Positions 54,402 to 64,000 of a DNA stretch of 64,000 nt are shown one piece after another (the stretch's first letter is position 1; every line of letters begins with the position of its first letter). The notes beneath the pieces were generated by a model that was given only the letters and a program-made list of their open reading frames with translations, was not told the DNA's origin and made no database searches. The position numbers and the translations under genes are program-made. Origin of the DNA: Edaphochlamys debaryana (lineage: Eukaryota; Chlorophyta; Chlorophyceae; Chlamydomonadales); contig JAEHOE010000091.1 in the NCBI GenBank assembly GCA_016858145.1, positions 186,001-250,000 on the forward strand, given 5' to 3'.

Positions 54402-57400
54402 TTAGTGCGTGCTCCATACCACCCTCTGCATATTGCCCCACCTACCGCCGGTCACCGTCAGGGCTACGAGGTCTTTATATACCAAAGTTACTCTAACTCG
54501 GTGTGCGAGGTGCCGGAGGCAGCAGCTCCTCGCTGAACCGCAGGGCCATGAACAAGACCGGCGGGCAGCTTGCGCCACCCTCCACTTGACCCGGATCTTG
54601 AGGGTGCGCACAATGCTGCACGCGTTGTCGTTGAACTTAAGCTCCAGGCGGTAGCACTTCTTGGAGGTCACCTTGCCGGAGAACTCTGAAGGGATGGGGG
54701 GCAGGCGGTGGAGGCAGGAGTTTGAGTAATGTGCGCTGATACTGTGGGCAAAGGGGGGCCGTAGGAGGCACATGCTCATCATCAGTACTAGTACCGGGGC
54801 ATGACGCATTGTTAGTCACGTAGGCTTACGACCCATGGGCTGGATGGGCTGGATGGTAGAGAACGGACCCAGAGCCCAGTGCTGTGGGGGAGACCCCCCA
54901 CCCGGCCACACACGCGTGCTGTGCCCGCGACTCACTGAAGTTCAGCTGGTACTGGGTCGTGCTGGCATCGTAGGTGAGCCCCTCGCTGCTTGCAGTGTAG
55001 CCAGACACATCTGTGTCTTTGGCGATGATGGTGTCACATGATGACAGGGTGACGAGCTTGGGGTAGGCGGGATCAATGAGGGTGGCGACACCTGGATAAG
55101 ACATAAGAGGCAGGAGCACAGCTATGTTGGCGACAGCACACATACAGTATACACGCAGGCATGCAGCACAGAGCTAGCGGGCCAGCCAGGAGGGCCGCCG
55201 ACTCTTTGACTCCGGTCCTGATCTATCGCACCGTAATAGCCCCCTAGGGACCACTTGAGGGGCAGGGTCTGGGTGGTGGTCACGACGTTGTCATCAATGT
55301 TGTTGATGGGAGAGAAGAAGCCGTTCCAGGTGCAGCCGCTGCGGACTGGGGGCCGGGTGGTGATGGGTTGGGGTTGGCATGCGGGAGGTCAGCTAGCCCC
55401 GGGCTGCCGGGCCGGCACACCGTCCGGTTCTACCGGTTCAACGGATGAGAGAGGGTGCTTTCGCATGTTTGGGGGCCCCCGGGATTTGAACAAACCTTGG
55501 GCAAACCCCCGGTTCACATGTTAGCGGTCCCTAACGCTATATTTACGTTTCTGCCGTTTCGCCCTTCTCGACTGCTGCCCCATGCCAGGGTGCGCCCAGC
55601 GTTGTAACTTCTACTTCTACTTCTTCTGCCCATGCGTTCCACTCACACACGACGATGACGTTGAACGTCTTGCTGGCGCTGTTCCCGAACTTGTCGCTGG
55701 CGCTGCAGGTCACGACCGTGGTGCCCAGGGGGAAGGTGGTGCCGCTGGGCGGCTGGCAGGCGGTGGTGGTGACCCCTGGGTCCACGGCGTTAGAGGCACC
55801 GGGGGGTGTGAAGGTGACCACCACGCCCTGCGGGGTCGGGATGGGGGTGGGGTTAGGAACAGGGGTGCCAGGCAAGCGAGTGCGCAAGGGCACGGCCCGG
55901 GGAACCAGCCGCCGTGGGTGGGGTGGGAGCGAGAGGGGATCCGTGGGGATGGGGTGCGTGTGGGAGTGGGCATGGGCAGGGTGCATGCGTGCATGCGTGC
56001 GCGGCCAGGGCGTGTGCGTGTGAGGCTGATGATGATCCGTTGTTCGTTGGGGGCCGAGGGCAAGGTGAAAGAAGGGGGATGGCACATGGATAGATGCGAG
56101 GGGCCCACCTGCGGCAAGGTTGCGTCCCGGGTAATGTCACTGACGGAGCCAATGACCGGGGGCGTCTCGTCTGCGGGGTTGAGGAGGAGAGGGGCGTTGC
56201 CGCGAGCAGCAGCCAACCATCGTTGTTACGACGGGTAATGGATGAGGTAGGCCCCTCTCAGTCTGTTCCTGCCTCCTTGCGCCCACTCCTTGCCCTCGCT
56301 TCCAACCTGAAGAAACGCTCTCCTTCCCCCCGGTCACGCCTCACCTTTGTTCACGGTGACCGTCTGTACGGCGGTGCCAGAGTTGCCGTACGCGTCGGTG
56401 GCCGTGTACGTCACAATGGTGATGCCTGCGAGGATGGGAGGATGGCGGGGAAACATGTTAATGCGTTGAATGCGGTGGAGCCCGAGGTGTATCCCGACCC
56501 CAGTGTTTCTGCACGAGCCTCACCAACATTGGCCGATGCCGGTGCATCGTTGGTGATGACAAAGGTGCTGTGGTCCGTGGCAGTGGCTGAGCCGAGGATG
56601 GCCGCGGTCAGCGGGACGGCTCTGTGCATAGAGGTCGAGGGGATGCAAAGCATTAGGGCTTACCGCACTTGCCGTCTGCAACCTCCACAAACCCCTTGAA
56701 CCCCAGCCCCGTCCCAACCCCGTCTTCTTGCATTGCAACCCCGTGTATGTGTGGGGCACTCGCCTGCCGTCGGGGGAAGTCCACAGCGTGATGTCAACGG
56801 GCGCGATGGCAACGGGCTTGGTCCTGTCGAGGACGTTGAGCATGAAGCTCACATTCTCCACCTTGTTGCCCAGGGCATCCTCGGCCGAGCAGGTAATCGA
56901 TTTGCTCCCAAAAACAAACACCGTCCCGGGTGCGGGCGTGCAGCTGACGGTGATGAGGCCCGTGGATGCATGAGTCAGTGCCAATGTAATCCGTGGCAGT
57001 GGGAAGCGTGTAAGCGGCGGTCACGGAGCCAACTAACGGGGTCGTCACAGCAGGGAGTGGAGGTGCTGGTCTCAAAGGTGATGGTGCTGCCGGCAGCAAG
57101 GTCGAAGTGGGGGGGCGTCTGGTCCATAACCGTGACCTTGAAGGTGGTCTGCACGTTGTTGCCGGCAATGTCGGTTGCCGTACACGTGACCATGGTGGGC
57201 GAGTCAGCAATTGTAAAGAAGGACTTGGGGGCGGGGGTGCAGGAGACGGAGGGGGCGCCGTTGTTATCGGTTGCGGTGGGGAGGCTGAAGTCAACGTTGG
57301 CGCCAAGCGTGGAGATGGCGGGGGCGGTGATGTCGGCGGGCGTGGTGAGGACGGGCTTGGTCTTGTCGAGGACGTCGAGCGTAAAGCCCACATTCTCCAC

Positions 57401-60400
57401 CTTGTTGCCGAGGGCGTCTTTGGCCGAGCAGACAATGGCATTGCTCCCAAACGCAAACACCGTCCCAGGCGCGGGCGTGCAGCTGACGGTGACGAGGCCT
57501 GTGGACGACTCGGTGCCAATGTAATCCATGGCAGTGGGAAGCGTGTAAGCGGCGGTCACGGAGCCAACAGGGTCGTCACAGCAGGGCGTAGAGGCGGTGG
57601 TCTCAAAGGTGATGGTGCTGCCGGCAGCGAGGTCGAAGCGGGGGGGCGTCTGGTCCATAACCGTGACCTTGAAGGTGGTCTGCACGTTGTTGCCGGCAAT
57701 GTCGGTTGCCGTACACGTGACCATGGTGGGCGAGTCAGCAATTGTAAAGAAGGACTTGGGGGCGGGGGTGCAAGAGACGGAGGGGGCGCCGTTGTTATCG
57801 GTTGCGGTGGGGAGGCTGAAATCGACGTTGGCGCCCAGCACGGAGGTGGCGGGGGCGGTGATGTCGGCGGGGGTGGAGGTCCAGGTGGGGAACGTGTTGT
57901 CTGTCTTACCGGGGGGGTTGGGCGGGTTGCATGATCAGGGGTGGCAGGGGCGATGGAAGCTGACATGCATGACGGCGGCTGCACAGTAGGATGCGATGGT
58001 TACAGCAGGAACCGCCTCCGAGCACCAGCTGAGAGGGGTTAAGCGTAAAGCGCCACCTACCGGGTATGGCCCTCCCATACCAGCACCACCCTATCAACAG
58101 CCAACTGTAGGTCGTTGAACCACTGCTAGGGGGTCGCCGAGGGGAAGACCCCTCAAAACTTCTATTCTGGCGCTTGGCCTACCAAGCGCAATTGTCTGGA
58201 AAGCGGTCTGGGCCCGCGAGGGGCCGGTGTTCTGTGAAGGGCCAAGGCACATCCAGGCACGTCGAGAGCAGCCCCAAACCCACACCACCCGGCACAGCGT
58301 CACCACATCCCACCAAAATGCCCCTAGCGTCGCACGGGCAAACAGAGGGCCACCAAGACCTCCAGCAGAGCACCACAGTAGTACCGTGCAGTACCGTTGG
58401 TGTGTATTCCGCTATCTTCACGCACGTGTGCCGCGCTCACCCCTGACACACTTGAGCTGTGTGCCGTCATAGCTCCAGCCAGCTGTGACGCAGCCGCACT
58501 GGACCTGCGTGCGTGACACAGCACACCGCCGGGGCACCAGTCGAGCACATGCATGGTAGCTAGGGCAGAAACCTGCACTCTGCAGTTATTCGGCTGCCCG
58601 CTGCAGGCAGGAGCCTAACTGTCTTCACAGCAGGCATGCCAGTGACTAGCAACTTGCAGTACATGTGTGCCGTAGCACGCACGGCAGTACCGTACAGTGC
58701 CGTACCTGTACTGCATGTCGTCGAACACGATGGCCTTGGTGACGTCAGTGGGCGCCGTGACGCAGACCTTCTGGCAGCCACGTGGTACGGGGGAGCTCAT
58801 CAGGCTACGTGCGTGCGCAAGCGAGGAGCGAGCGCATTGGGAGAGGTGTAGGCGTACAGAAAGCACAGGGGTCGAGGTGAATAATAAGAGCCCGGCCCGT
58901 CAACCGTATCTATGGGCCCAGGCGCTGAGGCTGGCTGTGCCAATGAGCTAGCGAGGGCGCCCCGAGCTTGGGGTCATCACGCACAGGCGCTACCTCTACT
59001 AACCCCCCTCCCCCCGGCGGGTAACCGGGACCAGGGCCCTGTCACAGGCCTGTTCAACAGCCTGTGCGTTCACACGTACCCGCGGGAGGTCCTGGTCCTC
59101 GTAATGCTGCTGGTGGTGTATCCGTACGCCGTCTTGATGGTGCCGTCAAAGCCATGGCACTGCACCGTGAAGGTCGGCGTGCCAGTAGCGCTGTGCGTGC
59201 GGGGCGGCGGGGAGGGGAGGGCAGGGGCGGGAGGGAAAGAGGGAGGGGGGCTGAGGCGGCCACTCGGGCCAGGGGCTACGTGGGCCAGGGGCTACGTGGG
59301 CCAGGGGCAGGCATGCTGCGCTGGATGGGCCGCCCCGGGCACCGGCCCGGAGGCAGAGCGGCCGGCATGCAACTGCAAGCTGGGTCTGCGCGAGGAATTA
59401 GATGAATCCGCCCATCCAGGATTTCCGGAGGGACCGAGCGCTACTAGGTCGGCACGAGGCGGCTGTACATGACGCGGGGGCGTTCCCTGACTACGGGACC
59501 TCCACGGTGGCAATACCGTAATAAGGGAACCCGGCACCCGCCTACTAGGCTCCCTCCCGCACCTGATGCTGGACAGGTAGGCCGAGTAGATCTCCAGCCC
59601 CTTGCCGTCGGTGCGCCAGAGGCAGGTGCCGCTGGACACGATGGCAGCGTTGCCCTGCGCGGGCGGGTGGGGAAAGGCGGGGGCGCCGGGAGGGTTAGCT
59701 CAAGCTCACGGATTAATGAACGAGCTCAGGAGCCAGGGATGCTGAGGAACTAATGCTGAGGACTCGAGCTCGCACGCTGGACGGACGCACGGAAGGCTGC
59801 TGCAGTCGATGGCTGGGGTTGGACTCAAGCCCAGGGGCACACGGGCGAGGTAGGGGCTGCAGCTCCGTGCCGGTGCAGGGCGGTCCAGCCCCCCCGCTCC
59901 CCCCAAACCCCCCCGAGCCCCCCACCCCCCGCACCCCCACCCCCCGCCCACGCCCTCTCACGGTCACTGAGTTGGCCACGGGCGTGGGGCATCCGCTGGT
60001 GCAGGTATCGGCGTACAGGGTCGCCGCCTGGGCCTCGGAGACGACGAGCAGCTTCGTGGCGGAGAAGCCGCCGGACGCTCCCACGGGTCCGTTGCTGATG
60101 GTGGTGGGTGTGGCGGGGTCAGAGAAGGTGACGTCATCGAAGCCGTACGTGACCCAGCTGGTGCCCGCGCACGAGGTGGTCGAGTCACCGCACGTGCAGC
60201 CTGCAGCGCCGAGGACATGGCGAGGGAGGGCGTGGGCGGGTGAGAGCGAGTCGCGGAGGATCGGAGTAAGACGGCAGGGGAACCGGGAACGTAACGCACA
60301 AGGCACCGGGATGGAAGGGGAGGTGGAGGGTCAGGGCCCCCGGCGGAGGACTGAATGTTGAAGACGTGTGCGTGATGCATGATGCTCGCTTCTGCCAGGC

Positions 60401-61108
60401 ATGCACGCCCAGCCACGTACGTGCTCCTCCGCTAGGTGATGCGTCGAATCGTGGGCGAGCGAGCATGGCTCAGCGCACTAGGCGGTAGCGCATTGCGGAT
60501 AGTGACTTACCGGGGTGAAGCCGCCTGCGTGCGACGTGGTGGAAGCCGTCATCGTGCTCCACACGAGCAGCCTCTCCTGCACGGAGGGCAACGGGGGGCG
60601 GGCGGCGGGGGCCGGGGGGCGGGGGGTTACTGGGGTAGAGGGGAGGTAGCCGGGCCGTCGCGCACGTCGGACACGAACCGCCACGCGGCGACGGTTGCTT
60701 GGCGTATGGCCCCAAGTGCCGCAGCTGCGAGGATATATGCAGTGTGCAAACACCACGGCTTGACGGCTCCGATGTCAGCCTCAAAGCCGGCCGCGCAGTC
60801 GTGTGAATGTGTGCAGCTCATGCGACCGGTCGGCACCCAACTGGCTGGCTCACCGGCAGCCATCAGCTTGCGTGGAAGCACCCCAGTACCAGTAGCCAGT
60901 TCTTCTGCAGCGGCATGATGAACAGGGCGGTCTTAAGTAGCCTTCCAAGGTTGGAAAGTTCCACACCTTGACGAGTTCACTCGCTCGAGTAAAGCCGAGC
61001 GCCGCGCGCCGCAGGTAGGCAGGTGCACAGCATACCTTGTCCAGAAGCAGCGACAGCGAGCAGGCTGAGGGCCAGGCCCCAGAACGGCAGCCGCTCACGG
61101 CGGAGCAT
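54402..61108 (-). CDS. Secreted HYR (hyalin repeat) protein, ~18 exons, with two 4-bp insertions
   Basis: Exons in coding order: 61108-61036, 60904-60854, 60724-60666, 60576-60511, 60200-59962, 59654-59563, 59190-59080, 58795-58706, 58599-58572, 58504-58441, 57900-56764, 56621-56524, 56425-56345, 56170-56109, 55827-55649, 55338-55232, 55091-54936 and 54685-54402. All junctions keep phase except 60511 to 60200, where a small exon is probably missed. MLRRERLPFWGLALSLLAVA is a signal peptide. The N-terminal part is Cys-rich (GCTCGDSTTSCAG, QCGCVTAGWSYDGTQLKC). The large exon encodes HYR repeats (SVSCTPAPKSFF, VTCTATDIAGNNVQTTFKV), a domain of extracellular adhesion proteins; two further HYR-type units follow. 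Two 4-bp insertions at about 57031 and 56967 break the frame of this exon; both flanking splice phases fit only if those 8 bases are ignored. The intron after 56764 is GC-AG. The C-terminal end after RTLKIRVKW is uncertain. Confidence 0.7.
56780..57841 (-). repeat. 531-bp tandem duplication of a two-HYR unit
   Basis: The segment from LGANVDFSLPTATDNNG through LDVLDKTKP recurs 531 bp later (177 codons), nearly identical at DNA level. The offset becomes 539 bp past the two 4-bp insertions. Each unit encodes two HYR domains. Confidence 0.9.
57988..58135. repeat. Dispersed repeat copy B (pair with 10534)
   Basis: Shares the 32-base opening block from AGGATGCGATGGTTACAGCA onward, then GAGGGGTT, GCGCCACCTAC and TGCTAGGG with 10534-10680. 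It lies in an intron of the HYR gene (58440-57901). Confidence 0.6.
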
Positions 61109-64000
61109 TGTGCTGGCGCGACACAAGCGACTCGCGTACGCGTGCAGAGCAGGCGTGTACGTAGGCGAGTGACTCGTGTTTGCTTGAAGGTACTAGCCTG
61201 TCCGGCAGAGTGCTCAGGACCTGGTTTGGCGGTGCTGCATTTAAACAGGCCCGAATGCCCGACGACGTACCCCTTTGGTCGTCCAGCGAGCGAGCTCAGG
61301 CGGCAGTTAATGGGCCCTGCGGCTCTCCCTCAGCGTCCAAGCACAGTTCATTCTAGGCAGTCCAAAAATAATGCACGAGTCAGTCCGTCCAGCTGACCCC
61401 AGCAGCAGGGGTACTCGAGTTGCCCATCGAACTCACGTCGGCCAGGGTCGGCCCCGCCCATTTGCCTAAAACGAGTCGGGTTGTGGGTTTGTGCCTGCGT
61501 GCTGTTTGGGTCAGTCGTGTCATCCCCGGTCCTGTCTTGGACCCGGGCGTTGGGTAAAGGTGGTGCTGCCGCGGGGGCGGTGCCACACTCCTGGGATGCT
61601 TCCCGGAGCCCTCCACGTCGCAGGGCGCGGGGCCCATGTAAGTCTGCTTCCTAAAACGACCGCTCCAGCAGGACGTCTACGGTCAAGCAGAGCAAGCGCA
61701 TATGCTGCTCACAGATACGGACAGCAGGTCGCGACAACGGAAGTTGGCATGGCGACGGCCACGAGGCTGATGTGAGCGGGCACGCCGAAGCCGCGAAGGA
61801 AGTTGGGCCCGTCGAGGGGAAGCTGTCGTTCGGGACGCGGTCGAGAGCAAAGTCGGGTCTTTGGGGGGCGGACGAGACCTTCCGGGGACAGGGAGCTCGA
61901 TCGGGCAGGTAGGGCGTGGGTGCCAACCTTGGGGATGGGGCCCATCCCCAACCCCCACCACCCGCTTCGGGTGCTGCATCATATGACGCAAATTACGATG
62001 AGATGAGGGGGCACAGCACCCCTGCTTCACCTATACGATGCGGCTTCTTGCCACGTTGTTCTCGTCAAAGGTCAAACCCCTGGGGTACAGCAGCGAAGCA
62101 TGCGCCGGCTGGCCGATGACGTACGTTTGCGGCACGGCCTGTTTGTTGCGAGACGTCCTCGGCCACCCGCCGACTCGACTCGCGCTTCGTCTCTACCTGC
62201 CGAAGCCGTGAACGGAGCAGCCCTGAGTGGGCCCACTTAGAAGTAGCTCTGCTGGGCGTGACCCATTCGGCTTCTGCCATACCGGGTTATAGCCTTTCAC
62301 ATGCACGTTACGTTACCCCTGCGTACCTAGGGTAACGGCGGCGGTCGGGTTCGAAGGGCGGTGGCACGACCGGACCAATGCTCGGCTTGAGCCATTCGGC
62401 TTCCGCCTGTCCGGGCATTCCCCGGGTGGGTCTGGAGCCGTGGGAAGGCTGGCAGGCACAGACGCGCGTCAATGCATGTCCTTACAAGTGTTGGTGTTAG
62501 AAGAATAGCTAGACAGTGGCCGCGCAACACAGTTCTGTCCAGTACAAAGCATGACGTTCCTGCCCCAGCATCACTGGCCCCCCCAAGAGCCAGCCAGCAG
62601 CGTCGGTCCCACAAGGCCCGACCCTCCACCAAGGGACCCTCCATCCCGAAAGTCCAAGTTCAGCGCGCCCGAGCGGCAATGCTTGAGACACACACACAGG
62701 CCGAGGCCCACTGCAGAAAGCACGAAACGACAGCGCTCTACCCCCAAGGCGACGCCCAGCCGAGGAGGGTGCCGCAGCCGATAACCGGACAGCGGCAATC
62801 CACAACACGGCAGCAGTCCCGCTCACCCCCGTCGGCCTCACTGCCCCAGAGGACCTCATCCCCAGACCCCAGATGCCCAAACAAGCCACCAAGTGCCGTA
62901 TGCTCCCGGGTCGACCTCACGTCCACAACACTGTGGCCCCCTGCCTCCCCCCTCTCCCCCTGACCATCTGCCTGCCCGGCAGCGCCAAGCCGGGTTGCTG
63001 TCCTCCCCAAATGCCTCCAGCAGTCAGACAACTTCTTGTGTCAAAAAGATCCCGTCAACAAGCGTTATGCGCCAAAGCCGTAGCCGCTATCCAAGTGTCC
63101 ATGCCAACGCGCCCGCGCGCGATGCTATCGCCCCTACGCCCCGCCCCGGCCACAACATGCGGCCTGGAGCCCTGGCCACCGGCGCCCTCCGTCTTCAACC
63201 CGTTCCGCGTCCTCCCCTCCTAATACGTTGAAGCCTCGCGCCAACTCACACTTGCCAGCGCGCCATCCCCCGCACGCCTCAGATGCAAAAAACTCCACCG
63301 CCTCCTCCATCATCACCTGTCGAGTCATGGCGTCACTCCTCCCCGCCGCCATCCATTCAGACAACAACCGCGGGGCCGGCCCCGCCCAGTGCGTGCCGCC
63401 CCCCCTCAATGCCCACACCAGCGCACCGCCTGCACGTCAAGCCAGCGCCGTTATAAGTAAGGAACCCTCCGCACGGGAGGCCTTTCGGCTCCCTACGGTA
63501 CCGTATCCGCCCGCTGCCCGCCCCGCCGCTGCCCTCGTTGCTCCAAAACACAGCTACAGCCCATCGCCACCCATCGCCAAAAACACGTATGACAACGGCG
63601 CGCCAACACAGCGCCCGCAGCGCTTCCATCGCAAGCCGCACAAGAGCCATTCGCAACCAGGGCCCCCCAGTAGTAAGGCCGGTAAACAGGGCCAAACCTC
63701 ATCCCACCACCATCACCACGCATGCCGAAAAAGAAACAAGAGCATCCGAGCCTCTACCGGAATTCCTTAGGGGTTTCTCGCATGGCATGCCCGCGCGTGC
63801 GTCTGCAGTTGGTCCTTCCTTTCTTGTGTGGTAGAGCGATGCGACACTTCAGCGGCGGTGAAAGTCCGCGCCCCACTTAAACGGGGGCAATTCAACAACA
63901 GCAACCCCCCTCCCCCATGACCCGCCTTTAACCTTGCGGCGGTACCCTAAACTCCACTACGACCTGACAGAAACATTCCCGTTCCTGGACTCGCAAGCAC
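61109..64000. other. No supported gene at the right end
   Basis: The first part is upstream of the HYR gene start. A short word pair (CATTCGGCTTC) repeats near 62264 and 62392. Minus-strand open frames at 63134-63723 are the most protein-like, but I see no motif, start context or exon chain. A GGTGAAAGTCCGCG word at about 63858 was considered and rejected as an RNA motif. Confidence 0.4.

Noticed and set aside
55420..55525. Possible tRNA remnant around CCGGGATTTGAACAAACC
   Set aside because: No cloverleaf could be formed and no A box lies at the right distance.
62509..63723. Protein-like minus-strand open frames at the right end
   Set aside because: No recognisable motif, start context or linked exons; kept as unassigned rather than called.
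63840..63880. GGTGAAAGTCCGCG word resembling pieces of riboswitch or group II intron RNA
   Set aside because: Only a short hairpin is present; no other conserved parts or partner genes were found.

Overview
The window looks like nuclear DNA of a green alga (Chlorophyta, most like the Chlamydomonadales/Sphaeropleales grade). The reasons are very high GC, many short GT-AG introns with C-rich acceptors, TGTAA motifs downstream of several stop codons, a plant/algal TTTAGGG-type telomere repeat inside an intron, and gene types typical of algae (HYR-domain wall-like protein, CAT amino-acid permease, GDS-type esterase, OCH1- and CMT1-type glycosyltransferases). No bacterial operon signals, tRNA, rRNA or CRISPR array were seen. 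Gene models below are hand-built spliced models. I accepted junctions where consecutive exons keep reading frame and family motifs continue across them; coordinates are genomic spans and exon lists are in the evidence. Layout: 1-16.5 kb is repeat-rich and almost gene-free. It holds a 165-bp direct repeat, a 4.4-kb minisatellite of 90-bp units with a 1,984-bp higher-order repeat, a ~365-bp inverted repeat whose arms enclose the ~10 kb around the minisatellite, two degenerate tandem families (11.1-12.8 kb), and one minus-strand leucine-rich exon. 16.6-17.9 kb is a six-exon gene for a 102-residue single-membrane-span protein. 20.2-24.5 kb (minus) is a nine-exon secreted GDS/PC-esterase-type protein. 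26.5-30.2 kb (minus) is a nuclease-like plus protein-kinase-like gene of Crinkler-type architecture, with its kinase reading frame broken at a hexanucleotide repeat and a telomeric repeat exactly at one splice donor. 31.4-39.5 kb is a 17-exon cationic amino acid transporter. 40.3-42.5 kb is a frame-broken leucine-rich gene, probably a pseudogene. 44.7-53.3 kb is a 20-exon gene fusing a CMT1/CAP59-type glycosyltransferase to an OCH1-type DXD glycosyltransferase, with lectin-like and PAN-like C-terminal regions. 54.4-61.1 kb (minus) is an ~18-exon secreted HYR-repeat protein with two 4-bp insertions in one exon. 61.1-64 kb has no gene I can defend. Working together: three of the genes (esterase, fused glycosyltransferase, HYR protein) have secretory signals and fit cell-wall or glycoprotein work, but they are not an operon and co-function is only inference. 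The most unusual signals are the double glycosyltransferase fusion, five copies or sets of copies of exon-intron junctions inside neighbouring introns of two adjacent genes, introns that start G-rich and end C-rich, the telomere repeat at a donor site, and two look-alike 4-bp lesions in the HYR gene.
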